From positions 1 to 64,000 of the forward strand of contig JAFIFY010000183.1 in NCBI GenBank assembly GCA_020831765.1: a stretch of 64,000 nucleotides of DNA. The letters run 5' to 3'. Position 1 is the first letter of the stretch; every line of letters starts with the position of its first letter. This DNA is from Phycisphaeraceae bacterium (lineage in GTDB: Bacteria; Planctomycetota; Phycisphaerae; Phycisphaerales; Phycisphaeraceae). A program made the translations under genes and the position numbers. Shown one piece after another: positions 45,894-54,659 of the stretch. Below the pieces are notes generated by a model. The model was given only the letters and a program-made list of their open reading frames with translations. It did no database searches and was not told where the DNA came from.

Positions 45894-46634
45894 TCACCGG
45901 CCCTCGATCAATCGCACCATCTCGGCCACCGCCTGTCGAATGCCGACAAACACCGCGCGGCTGATGATCGCATGGCCGATGTGCAGCTCGAACAAATCCG
46001 GTATCGCCAGCACCGGGCCGATGTTCAGGTAATTGAGCGCATGCCCGGCATTCAGGCGCATCCCCGCCCCGACCACCGCATCACCGGCCGCCCGAAGACG
46101 CTCCAACTCCAGCCCGACCGGCGGCGCATCGAGCAACCCGCCCGACTCATGCCACGCCCGGGCATACGGCCCGGTATGCAGCTCGCACATCTCGAATCCC
46201 GCCGCCCCGGCGGCCTGAATCTGCCCGATATCCGGATCGACAAACGCGCTGGGACGCACGCCCGCCTCGCGAAGTCGGCCAACCGCCTCGGCAAGCTCCC
46301 GTTGCTGGGCAACGATATCCAGACCGCCCTCGGTGGTGATCTCCAGCCGGCCCTCGGGCACCAGCGTCGCCATCGTGGGCTTGGCGTGGCAGGCGATCCC
46401 GACCATCTCCTCGGTCGCGGCCATCTCAAGGTTCAGTCGCACCTGGCACACCGCCGCGACCCGCTCCAGATCGTGATCCTGGACATGGCGGCGATCCTCC
46501 CGCAAATGCAGCGTGATCACCCGCGCCCCGGCAAGTTGGCCTTCCACCGCCGCCCAGACCGGGTCCGGCTCGTAAGTCCGCCTCGCCTGACGCAGCGTGG
46601 CCACGTGATCAATATTAAGTCCCAATTCAGGCAT
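45894..46634 (-). CDS. pdxJ: Pyridoxine 5'-phosphate synthase
   Basis: A 246-residue TIM-barrel enzyme that condenses deoxyxylulose 5-phosphate with 3-amino-2-oxopropyl phosphate to form pyridoxine 5'-phosphate. The start LGLNIDHVATLRQARRTYEP is canonical, followed by ITLHLREDRRHVQDHD (catalytic His), CHAKPTMATLVPEGRLEITT, SAFVDPDIGQI, ELHTGPYA and the phosphate-binding LNAGHALNYLN and ELHIGHAIISRAVFVG. The length is normal. The ATG at 46634 is chosen by homology; the open frame upstream to 46787 reads as repeat-rich non-coding DNA. Confidence 0.95.
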   Translation of the reverse strand: MPELGLNIDHVATLRQARRTYEPDPVWAAVEGQLAGARVITLHLREDRRHVQDHDLERVAAVCQVRLNLEMAATEEMVGIACHAKPTMATLVPEGRLEITTEGGLDIVAQQRELAEAVGRLREAGVRPSAFVDPDIGQIQAAGAAGFEMCELHTGPYARAWHESGGLLDAPPVGLELERLRAAGDAVVGAGMRLNAGHALNYLNIGPVLAIPDLFELHIGHAIISRAVFVGIRQAVAEMVRLIEGR

Positions 46635-46891
46635 GGTAAGCAATAGCCTATCGCCCACGCCACCAGCGCGGCAAACCCCAACCCACCACCAGCCAGCCCG
46701 CCTCCCGTCAACGGGCCTCAACCAACCGCCGATCAACCCATCGCCAACCGGTATACTCCACCAGACCAACAACCCGAATCGGCCCACCCCCGCCCCGGAA
46801 GTTCCCCCGGAAACCTGGCCCCCCGGCCTCCGGCCCCTGGACCCCCGGAGTACTCGGTGAACCGCAAGCGGGAAATCGGGCCAAACCCCAC

Positions 46892-46978
46892 GGTGGGGTG
46901 GCAGAGTGGTCTATTGCACCGGTCTTGAAAACCGGAGTACGCTTCGGCGTACCGTGGGTTCGAATCCCACCCCCACCG
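46892..46978 (+). tRNA. tRNA-Ser(UGA)
   Basis: An 87-nt class II tRNA. The acceptor pairs GGTGGGG with CCCCACC, discriminator G. The anticodon stem ACCGG/CCGGA encloses the loop with anticodon TGA. The long variable arm is GTACG-CTTCG-CGTAC-like (GTACGCTTCGGCGTAC), and the T-arm is GTGGG TTCGAAT CCCAC. No CCA is encoded. Confidence 0.95.
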
Positions 46979-47477
46979 TTTCATTTTCAGCGCACCGCGT
47001 CGCACCGGCTCGCATGGAATCGCCAGGAAAGCCCGTATTTTCTTGGGTTTGCTCATCGTCGCCGATTTGCCGATTGCGGCCGCTCCCGCTCATTTCATCG
47101 CACCGCGCTAAATCGGACCGATCATCCGATCGCACCTCGTTCCGGGGGCCGTTCCGGGGGCCGTTCCGGGAACTGTTGCGGGGTCTACTGCTGGTGTACC
47201 GCCGTCCGTTCCCGTCGCGGTGGCCGTCACCGGCTCGGCCCTGACCACTCCCTGACTTCAACGCGGCCCGGTAAATCCGTCGTAAGCGCCCAATCGCCAT
47301 GGGCTGGAGCGCAACCGGCGGGTGGTCCAGGTTTGATCGAACCCGTACAGCACCGGAAGAGATTCAACCACGAACCGCCTTGACTCCGAACGTGCCACTG
47401 GCCGAACGCTGAAGCTCGACTCCGAACAGCGACAACTTGATGACCTGTTCCACTGAGCGGGTGTTCCGATGCTGAAG
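46979..47477. other. 499-bp region after tRNA-Ser, no gene; TTCCGGGGGCC repeat
   Basis: GTTCCGGGGGCC occurs in tandem at 47139-47150 and 47151-47162 with a partial third copy to 47170. The rest has no convincing gene, promoter or terminator. No integrase is near the tRNA and no second copy of its 3' end was seen in the window. Confidence 0.5.
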
Positions 47478-48782
47478 TCAGGGGCGCTGGCCGTACTCGT
47501 CCAGCACGTCGCCATCTTCGGAGACGGCCAGCACATGCCGGTTCTCGCCGTGCAGTGTCACGATCAGGGCGTGGCGCTCGCTTGCGAATTGCTCGATGTA
47601 CCAGGCATCGCGATTGTCGCCTTCGCGGGTGCGGACACCCCACGCCCCATCGCCGATATAGACCACGCCATCATCATGCCGCCGGCCATCGCGGATGGGG
47701 ACGGTGCGCTTGTAAGTATGGTCGTGGTTCTCAAAGGCGAGGCGGATGTTGTACCGGTCGAACAGCGGTGTCCACAACTCGCGGACGCGCGACTCGACGT
47801 GACCTTCCATGTCGCGATGCGATGGATAGGCCGGCACGTGATACACCGGGAAGACGTGCGGCCGCGCAGCGCGTCGCTCGAGCACCTCTTCCAGCCACCG
47901 GGTCTGGACACCGTCGACGGGGTTGCTGTGATCAGTGTCCAGGATCACCACGCTCAGATAGTCGCCAAAATCCAGCACGCCGTAGCCGGGCTGACCGGGG
48001 AACGCGAACAGGCCGTAGAAGAACGGCGCGATCCGCCGACGGAACGCATCGGTCTGCTCGTAATCCTCGTGGCGATGGATGTAACCGCCGCGAATCTCAT
48101 GGTTGCCAATCCCCACGATGATCGGAATCACCCGCCCCTCCTCGGTGATCAGCGTGTTCATGATCGCATCGAACCACTCATACCAGCGTCCGATGCGATC
48201 CGGCCGGCCGTCGGCATAGGCCAGGTCGCCGCCCCAGACGATGAAGCTCGGTTCATACCGCATCGCGACCGAATTGGTCCGCTCCATCCATTCCTGATCG
48301 TGGCGCGTGTCCCCACCGGTGGCGAAGACCAACGGCTCGGTCAACTCCGCGGGCACGGTCTTGAACGAGAACGGCCGCGCGAACCGCTCAAGCTGGAATC
48401 GATACTCAGCCCCGGGCTCAAGGCCGGTGAGTTCGACGCGATGGATGGTTCGATCCGAATGCGGGAAGGGAATGGATTCGCCCCGCACGGTGCGCCATGC
48501 CTCATCACCGACGGCCTTGTAGCGCAACACCGGCCGATACGCGGCCGTGGTGCCCTTCACCGGCGGCGTGTGCCAGTCGATGGTCATGGTGGTCGTCGGG
48601 TCGCGCTGCCAGGTCAGATAGAGGCCCAGGGGCCGCTCCGCCCGGCGATGCTCAACAAAACCATCACGCTGAACCGAAGCGCAAGCCGTGATCGAAAACA
48701 ACAGGGCCGAGATCGCAACCCCCAGAAGCAGTGGCGATGTGATGCGGCGAAGGTGAGCGCAATTGGGTTGAGTCCAGGTCAT
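47478..48782 (-). CDS. Purple acid phosphatase-like metallophosphoesterase lipoprotein
   Basis: A 434-residue lipoprotein (lipobox SITAC at about 30-34). A fibronectin-like N-terminal domain (about 50-145, LTGLEPGAEYRFQL) precedes a calcineurin-like phosphoesterase domain. Metal motifs are FATGGDTRHD, WGGDLAYADG, GIGNHEIRGG, VYHVPAYPSH and FENHDHTYKR, the order seen in purple acid phosphatases. It would hydrolyse phosphate esters at the cell surface or periplasm. The gene ends near the low-complexity region after tRNA-Ser and is divergent from the SGNH/dockerin gene. Confidence 0.9.
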   Translation of the reverse strand: MTWTQPNCAHLRRITSPLLLGVAISALLFSITACASVQRDGFVEHRRAERPLGLYLTWQRDPTTTMTIDWHTPPVKGTTAAYRPVLRYKAVGDEAWRTVRGESIPFPHSDRTIHRVELTGLEPGAEYRFQLERFARPFSFKTVPAELTEPLVFATGGDTRHDQEWMERTNSVAMRYEPSFIVWGGDLAYADGRPDRIGRWYEWFDAIMNTLITEEGRVIPIIVGIGNHEIRGGYIHRHEDYEQTDAFRRRIAPFFYGLFAFPGQPGYGVLDFGDYLSVVILDTDHSNPVDGVQTRWLEEVLERRAARPHVFPVYHVPAYPSHRDMEGHVESRVRELWTPLFDRYNIRLAFENHDHTYKRTVPIRDGRRHDDGVVYIGDGAWGVRTREGDNRDAWYIEQFASERHALIVTLHGENRHVLAVSEDGDVLDEYGQRP

Positions 48783-49103
48783 GTCCAGTCCTTTTATACG
48801 GAATGATCGGAAAAAGTGTAACCAACCCGCATGAGGGCCGGGGCGGCCGTGTGACCATGACCATGGCCCGACCCTACGCCGATTTCCTCACCGCACAACG
48901 ACCCACACCGCTGAAGAAGCGTGGAGATTCACGCCCGGCGCTTCGCCCACCAGAGCGCTGAGACCGGGAACCGCGTGCCAAAATCGCTCCGGAAGGCTTG
49001 ACTCATCAACGTTATGGGGTAGACTTCAATAACGTTCCGGGGATGTCTTTCCATTGCTTCTCCGGAAAAACCGGGCCATCAAACTCCGGAGAGGAATTAC
49101 ATC
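48783..49103. other. 321-bp divergent intergenic region
   Basis: It lies between the phosphatase lipoprotein (minus) and the SGNH/dockerin gene (plus). The right part carries the promoter and operator listed at 48998-49036. Nothing else was recognised. Confidence 0.5.
48998..49036 (+). promoter_or_regulatory. Sigma70 promoter with inverted-repeat operator
   Basis: TTGACT (48998-49003), a 16-base spacer and TAGACT (49020-49025). AACGTTAT (49008-49015) and ATAACGTT (49029-49036) form a perfect inverted repeat flanking the -10 box. Each arm contains the palindrome AACGTT, typical of LacI-family half sites. The gene downstream is therefore probably repressed by a LacI-type regulator. Confidence 0.65.
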
Positions 49104-50672
49104 GTGCAGTTACCGGGACCATTTCGGGTCGTGGCTCTGGCCGCGCTGTTGCTGTCGAGCCGGATCGCCGTCGCCGAGTTCGAGTTTGACCACTACATGG
49201 ATGTCCCGCTCGTCGTGGCGCAGGACCCATCCCTTTTCCAGGGCATCTGGGCCGAAGGTCACGAGCGCACTGTTCGGGTTGCGCTGTTCGGCGATTCACA
49301 GGAGACCAATCCCGGCGGGCAGGGAGGGATATTCGTTCCCCGGCTCAATTTCGAGTTCGCCCGGCATTACGGCAATGCGCCGGCCAGCCAGTTCATCGCC
49401 GCATCCCAGCACAACAACCACTGGCTTGGGGCAAGCGCCTTTGCCAGCCGACACCCTTCGAGCATTCCAGTCACGAAGCTGCTGCCCGGCATGGTCGCCA
49501 ATTACTGGACGAACTCGCCGGCAAGTCACGGACACCTCGCCCGCCTGGAGACCACGGCGTCCGGCGTTCCCAGCGTTCCCGACCAGACCTATTTCATAGG
49601 GAACCAGGCGGTCGTCGAGGTGCTGCTCGCCACCATGCCCGGCTCTGGCGATCTGGCCTATCGGGCCGTGGCCACCAACGCGGCCAAGGGCTACCACAAC
49701 GGCACGGACGTTGCCGGTGTTGTACACGTCGATCTGGACAGCGATGAACTGGCCTTCCACAAGATCACGCTGGGACCATTCAACATCAATGGCTTCAACA
49801 ATATTGAAGTGGTGATGCGCGGTACCAACGAAACCGGCGTCACCATCCTCGGCTCCCAGTTCATCAACGTCGATAACCCGCACGGCGTCGTGATCGATCC
49901 GATCTCCGCCGGCGGCTGGCGCGCCAGCTCCCTGACATCGTTCCGCCCGGACGCCGGCATGGCCCTGCGTGCCCGAGGGCCGTACGACGTGGCCATCCTG
50001 CACTACGGGGCCAACGACGGCGCATATGTCAATCCGGACCAATATATGCTGAACGTGATGCAACTCATCAGCGATCTGAGAAGCGACGATTGGTCGGGCG
50101 ATCCCGACCTGCCGATCATCATCATCACCGATCCCGAACGGACCTTCCCCCCGCCGCATGGATCGGTTGCCATTGATCGGTACAGCCAATATGCGGCGGT
50201 GGGCGCGGCGATCGCTGAAGCCGACCCGCGTGTCATGGCGATCAACTCCCGGCGCGCGGCGGTCGAATGGGGCTGGCACCCGGATTCGCCGTACATCAGC
50301 GATTACCTGTCCGATGATGTTCATTACTCGGTCACCGGCGGCAAATTGCTTGCCGCGATCGAGGCTTCGCTGATGCTCGGCCTGCCCGGTCCGCGTTGGG
50401 GCGATCTGAACCTTGATGGATATGTGGATGATGTGGATCTTGCGGTCCTGCAGGCCAACCTCGGCTTGAGCGGAATGACCTACGACCAGGGCGATCTGAC
50501 CGGCTCCCGCACCGTTGGGCTGCGCGATGCGTTCGTGCTGCTGGAAGCCTACGGCCATGGCACACCGCACACAACGATCGTTCCCGAGCCCGCCACCCTC
50601 GCCCTGATCATGCCCGCCGCGCTCCTGATCGCCACGAGACGGCGAACCCGAACCCCGCGCGCAACCGGCTGA
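49104..50672 (+). CDS. Exported SGNH-type hydrolase with dockerin and PEP-CTERM
   Basis: A 522-residue exported protein. The signal is at about 8-24 (RVVALAALLLSSRIAVA). The SGNH esterase core shows VALFGDSQETNPGG (GDS near 61), ILHYGANDGAY (GxND near 301) and SDDVHYS (DxxH near 403). A type I dockerin pair follows: GDLNLDGYVDDVDLAVLQAN (about 432-451) and GDLTGSRTVGLRDAFVLLEA. The C-terminus VPEPATLALIMPAALLIATR is a PEP-CTERM tag. It probably deacetylates or binds polysaccharide. The GTG at 49104 follows GGAGAGGA; the promoter at 48998 carries an operator. Confidence 0.85.
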   Translation: MQLPGPFRVVALAALLLSSRIAVAEFEFDHYMDVPLVVAQDPSLFQGIWAEGHERTVRVALFGDSQETNPGGQGGIFVPRLNFEFARHYGNAPASQFIAASQHNNHWLGASAFASRHPSSIPVTKLLPGMVANYWTNSPASHGHLARLETTASGVPSVPDQTYFIGNQAVVEVLLATMPGSGDLAYRAVATNAAKGYHNGTDVAGVVHVDLDSDELAFHKITLGPFNINGFNNIEVVMRGTNETGVTILGSQFINVDNPHGVVIDPISAGGWRASSLTSFRPDAGMALRARGPYDVAILHYGANDGAYVNPDQYMLNVMQLISDLRSDDWSGDPDLPIIIITDPERTFPPPHGSVAIDRYSQYAAVGAAIAEADPRVMAINSRRAAVEWGWHPDSPYISDYLSDDVHYSVTGGKLLAAIEASLMLGLPGPRWGDLNLDGYVDDVDLAVLQANLGLSGMTYDQGDLTGSRTVGLRDAFVLLEAYGHGTPHTTIVPEPATLALIMPAALLIATRRRTRTPRATG

Positions 50673-50841
50673 AGCTCGAACCACCCAAACGAAAACGCAG
50701 GCCGCCACGACCTTGCGCGGCGGAGCCGCCAGCCTCGCCGTGATCGCACGGGTCGCGAGTTGCACATGCGCGGCCCCGTCCATCGCGCCATCACAATCGG
50801 ATTCAACCCCGACGATGGACCGGCCCGTCGGTGCGATCGGC

Positions 50842-50877
50842 TTGACAGCCGTTCATTTATTAGTTATCTTTCCTAAT
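50842..50877 (+). promoter_or_regulatory. Promoter and operator of the ROK operon, probably leaderless
   Basis: TTGACA (50842-50847), a 17-base spacer and TATCTT (50865-50870). The ATG at 50879 is 8 bases after the -10 box, so transcription should start at or next to the start codon. ATTAG (50859-50863) and CTAAT (50873-50877) form an inverted repeat across the -10 box, the expected place for ROK autorepression. Confidence 0.75.
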
Positions 50878-50878
50878 T

Positions 50879-52108
50879 ATGTCCGCCACGCCCGCCACAC
50901 TGCGACGGATCAACCGGAGGCGAATCTTCGCGCGCCTCTGGCGGAATGGGCCCTCCTCACGCGCTATGCTCGCTCGCGAGCTGGATATCAGTCCGCCCAC
51001 CACATCCAAGATCGTCGATCAGCTCATCGCCGAGGGGTTGCTTCAGCCTTGCGAGCCGCCGGCTCGTGATGACGCTTGCTCCGATGGCGAGTCGGTCCAG
51101 CCCGGGCGGCCGGCGGGGTATTTGAGCGTCGAGCGAGATCGGCCTCGCATCGGGGCGGTGCAGCTTGGTGTGCGGCATACGCGACTGGCTTTTCTGCCGC
51201 TCATCGGGCCGCGCGATGAGCATTGGCCCGAGGCGTTCGACACGCCGCGCGATATGAACCGATGGATCAAGCAGATTGCGATGCGGCTGAAGGCCGGCGC
51301 GGCCAGCGGCCCGGAGGTCATCGTTGTCAGTGTGCCCGGTGTTGTGGATGAACAGCGCGGGCGGGTGCTGTTTTCGCCCAATCTGCATGATTCTGAATCG
51401 CTGAACCTGCGCGACCGGTTAACCGAGGCCACGGGCCTGCCCACGATTCTTGTTCAGGAGATTCGGGCGCTGGCCCTGGGGCATCGGCTGATGTTTCCCG
51501 GGGATGATGATTTTCTGCTGGTGGATATCGGCGAAGGGGTCGGCGCGGCGATGATGATGGACGGCCGGCTCTTTCAGGGGCCGGGCAGCTTGAGCGGTGA
51601 GATCGGACACGTGCCGATCAGCGGCAACGCGCGGCCATGCGGATGCGGCCGCGACGGATGCCTGGAAACCCTGCTCGGGCGCGAGGGATTGATCCGCAGC
51701 GCCCGCGAAGCGCAACGCGGTTCACGACGCCAACGCGCTGTTGAAGACCACGACATATGGCGGGCCCTGGGCGAATCGATCGGCCGGGGAGCTTTGCCCG
51801 CATGGCTCGATCGCACGCTGGCCCACGCCGGAAGGGTGATCGCCACAGCGCTGAACCTGACCGGGCAGGATCGCGTGATCATCACCGGCGCGCTGGCCGA
51901 GCTGGGCGGCGGGCTCGAGGCACGGCTGAGCCGGCACATCAACGCCATGGCGATGCTCGGCCGATTCGGCAACGTTCGCGTGAGCCTGGCGGTGCGCTAT
52001 CGTGCCGCCGGCCTGGTCGCCGCGGCCATCGAGCGCCACTGGTTCGCCCAGAGCCAGACCGACGCTGATTCGGTCACGGCATCCGGCCAGGGGATCGATC
52101 ATCCATGA
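50879..52108 (+). CDS. ROK-family transcriptional repressor/sugar kinase-like protein
   Basis: A 409-residue NagC/XylR-type regulator. An N-terminal winged helix is at about 10-58 (AMLARELDISPPTTSKIVDQ). The ROK domain has FLLVDIGEGVGAAMMMDGRL and the zinc/ROK signature EIGHVPISGNARPCGCGRDG (about 241-260) then CLE. It probably senses a sugar or sugar phosphate and represses this operon. It overlaps the GHMP kinase start by ATGA. Nothing in the sequence fixes the inducer. Confidence 0.88.
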   Translation: MSATPATLRRINRRRIFARLWRNGPSSRAMLARELDISPPTTSKIVDQLIAEGLLQPCEPPARDDACSDGESVQPGRPAGYLSVERDRPRIGAVQLGVRHTRLAFLPLIGPRDEHWPEAFDTPRDMNRWIKQIAMRLKAGAASGPEVIVVSVPGVVDEQRGRVLFSPNLHDSESLNLRDRLTEATGLPTILVQEIRALALGHRLMFPGDDDFLLVDIGEGVGAAMMMDGRLFQGPGSLSGEIGHVPISGNARPCGCGRDGCLETLLGREGLIRSAREAQRGSRRQRAVEDHDIWRALGESIGRGALPAWLDRTLAHAGRVIATALNLTGQDRVIITGALAELGGGLEARLSRHINAMAMLGRFGNVRVSLAVRYRAAGLVAAAIERHWFAQSQTDADSVTASGQGIDHP

Positions 52109-53550
52109 ACCGCGCTGACCCACACCATCGGTCGCTTCCACCGTCCGCGGCTCGACTGCTCGAGCGCCTCGGCCGCGCTGCGCCGTCGCATGTCGGACCC
52201 ATTCGCCTCGCCGCCGCGCCCGGCAGGCTGGATGTCATGGGCGGCATCGCCGATTACATGGGCTGCCGGGTGTGCCAGTGGCCGCTGGATATCCGTGCCG
52301 CGGCCTGCGCATGGCAGACCGGCACGAACAGCATCGAGCTTCACAGCGCCCAGCAGGATCGCCCGTTCGAGATCCCGATGGATGCATTGCGCGCCGATGA
52401 CCCGCGTTCGCTTGCCCGGCGGGTTCCCGACGATCAATCCTGGGCGCGATATCCCCTGGGCTGTGCGTGGTGGATGATCCGGCAAAGCGAATCGCTCAAG
52501 GGGCACGGCATGGCCCTGTGGCTGGATAGCGATGTGCCGCAGGGAGCGGGCGTATCCAGTTCGGCGGCGATCGAGATCAGCGCGCTGGGCGCCTTGGCCG
52601 ATCTGCTATCCGTTAGGCTCACGCCGCTGGAGCTGGCCCAAGCCGGGCAGGAGGTGGAGAACCGCGTCGTCGGCGCGCCGTGCGGCATCATGGACCAGGT
52701 CGCTTCATGCATGGGGCTGGCCGAGCATCTGGTCGTGCTGCTCTGCCGGCCTTCGGTGATTGAATCATGGCTGCCCATGCCCGCCGGTTATGCGGTGCAA
52801 GGCATTCACAGTGGCGTGCATCATGCGGTCAGCGGCAATCCATACATCCGCTCGCGCACCGCCGCATACATGGGCCTGGCCATCATCAACGCCGCCCGAG
52901 CGGACGACCGCGAATATCAATACCTCACCGAGATCGAGCCGGATCACTTTGCCCGCGATCTTGAGCCGCTCCTGCCCGAACTCATGACCGGCCGCGCGTT
53001 CATCGATCAGTATGGCGGCACGCGCGACGCGGTCACCACGGTGCAACCCGATCGCGAGTACCCGATCCGCAACGCCGCGAGACACCATGTCCACGAAATG
53101 GCCCGGGTCACCCGCTTCGTCGAGTTGCTCGGGTCCGGGCCGGGCGAGCTCGATGGGGCCATGCTCGAAGCCGGCCGATTGATGAACCAGAGCCACCAGA
53201 GCTACGGCGAGAACGCCGGGCTGGGCCATGAGGCGACCGACTTGCTGGCCCAACTGCTGACCTCGGGCGGGCCGGAGTCCGATGTCCTGGGCGCGAGGAT
53301 CACCGGCGGCGGCAACGGCGGAACCGTGGCGGTGCTGCATCGCGACACGCCACGCGCTGAAGCGCATATCGACGAAGCCGCGCGGGCCTACACCGCACGG
53401 GCCGGGCTTCAGACCCGGCGGTTCGAGGGCGGCGGCGATGGCCTGGCGCGGCAAGGCGTCTGGCGGCTGGAACGCTGGGACGCGCCCGCGCAACCGTGCG
53501 AGCCTCCGCTCTCGGCCGATCAAACCCAACCAACAAGGAGCCGGCCATGA
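52105..53550 (+). CDS. GHMP-family sugar kinase (galactokinase/arabinokinase-like)
   Basis: A 481-residue GHMP kinase. Motif 1 is AAPGRLDVMGGIADYMG (about 36-52), where galactokinases have APGRVNLIGEHTDY. The ATP loop is DVPQGAGVSSSAAIEIS (about 144-160), and motif 3 is ITGGGNGGTVAVL (about 398-410). The first motif, with GGIADYMG, is closer to L-arabinokinase-type enzymes than to GalK. It is expected to make a sugar 1-phosphate. It is coupled by ATGA overlaps to the ROK gene upstream and the IMPase-like gene downstream. Confidence 0.83.
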   Translation: MNRADPHHRSLPPSAARLLERLGRAAPSHVGPIRLAAAPGRLDVMGGIADYMGCRVCQWPLDIRAAACAWQTGTNSIELHSAQQDRPFEIPMDALRADDPRSLARRVPDDQSWARYPLGCAWWMIRQSESLKGHGMALWLDSDVPQGAGVSSSAAIEISALGALADLLSVRLTPLELAQAGQEVENRVVGAPCGIMDQVASCMGLAEHLVVLLCRPSVIESWLPMPAGYAVQGIHSGVHHAVSGNPYIRSRTAAYMGLAIINAARADDREYQYLTEIEPDHFARDLEPLLPELMTGRAFIDQYGGTRDAVTTVQPDREYPIRNAARHHVHEMARVTRFVELLGSGPGELDGAMLEAGRLMNQSHQSYGENAGLGHEATDLLAQLLTSGGPESDVLGARITGGGNGGTVAVLHRDTPRAEAHIDEAARAYTARAGLQTRRFEGGGDGLARQGVWRLERWDAPAQPCEPPLSADQTQPTRSRP

Positions 53551-54605
53551 ACAGCCCCACCACCCGCAACAACGAACCAGCCCACCAGTGGGCGGATGTG
53601 CTGCTGGATGTGGTCGACCGGCTGCGCGCGATGATCCAGGAGGGCCGCGCCGGGCAAGGCGGATGGGCCACGCCCGTCGCCCAGGAGGGTGGCGATACGA
53701 TCTATGCCATTGACCGGGATGTCGAAGCCATCCTGCTCGATCAACTTTCCCGCGCGGCCGATGAACTGGGATCGATCGAATTGATCGCCGAGGGGCTGGG
53801 CCGTGATGGTCGGATGCGCCTGGGCCGTGAGGGCCCCATCGCCGCGCACCTGATCATTGACCCGATCGATGGCACGCGAAACCTGATGTACGACAAGCGC
53901 TCGGCCTGGTTCCTGGCGGCATTGGTTCCGGCCGGCCAACCGGGCAGTTCGACCAGCGAACCGCGCCTGACCCGGAGCATCCTTTCCATCGCCGCCGAAC
54001 TGCCCACCAGCAAGGCCGGATGGATCGATACGTTCATTGCCATCCGGCCCGATGGTTTGCGGGCCTTGCGCAGCCGGGTGGACGGTGGAAAGGCCAAGCC
54101 GATCCCGGTTCGGCCCAGCGAATCGGACACGCTCGAGCATGGCTGGGCACAGGTGTCGAACTTTTTTCCCGGCACCAAGGTGCTTGCCTCGCAACTGATG
54201 GAGCGGATCGCCGATCGAGTCATGGGCGAGCGGCGACCGGGCGAATCGTTGATCTTCGACGACCAGTATCTCTCGACTGGCGGGCAGATGGTTGAACTGG
54301 CATGCGGCCGCGACCGCTTCTGCTGCGATCTTCGGCCGCTGTTTTATGACATTGCCTGGCAGCGCCTCGGGGCCGGAAGGCAGCGCGGCCTGGAATGTCA
54401 TCCTTACGACCTGGCCGGTTGGATGGTCGCCCAGCAAGCGGGCGTGATCCTCACCGACGGCTGGGGCCGGCCGCTGGATGCGCCACTGGATGTTCAAAGC
54501 CCCGTTCACTGGTGCGGCTATGCCAACGCGCGCATCCGCGAACGCGTCGAGCCGGTGATCCACGAGTTTCTGCGTGAACACAACCTTCAACCCCCCAACA
54601 CATGA
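53547..54605 (+). CDS. Inositol monophosphatase family protein
   Basis: A 352-residue member of the Mg-dependent IMPase/FBPase fold. The metal motif IIDPIDGTRNLMY (about 103-115) and the distal DLAGWMVAQQAGVILTDGWG (about 290-309) are present. The upstream Glu-rich metal site is represented only by LIAEGLG, so one acidic residue may be missing. It probably acts on a sugar phosphate made or used by the neighbouring kinase and uridylyltransferase, but the reaction is not known. The ATG at 53547 follows AAGGAG and overlaps the kinase stop. Confidence 0.8.
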   Translation: MNSPTTRNNEPAHQWADVLLDVVDRLRAMIQEGRAGQGGWATPVAQEGGDTIYAIDRDVEAILLDQLSRAADELGSIELIAEGLGRDGRMRLGREGPIAAHLIIDPIDGTRNLMYDKRSAWFLAALVPAGQPGSSTSEPRLTRSILSIAAELPTSKAGWIDTFIAIRPDGLRALRSRVDGGKAKPIPVRPSESDTLEHGWAQVSNFFPGTKVLASQLMERIADRVMGERRPGESLIFDDQYLSTGGQMVELACGRDRFCCDLRPLFYDIAWQRLGAGRQRGLECHPYDLAGWMVAQQAGVILTDGWGRPLDAPLDVQSPVHWCGYANARIRERVEPVIHEFLREHNLQPPNT

Positions 54606-54659
54606 ACAGGTGCTTCGCGCCCGGCGATCGCCGGCGCGGATCAGGCAGGAGAAGATTCC

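Noticed and set aside
46892-47477. Second integrated island at tRNA-Ser
   Set aside because: No integrase, no direct repeat of the tRNA 3' end and no element genes were found downstream.
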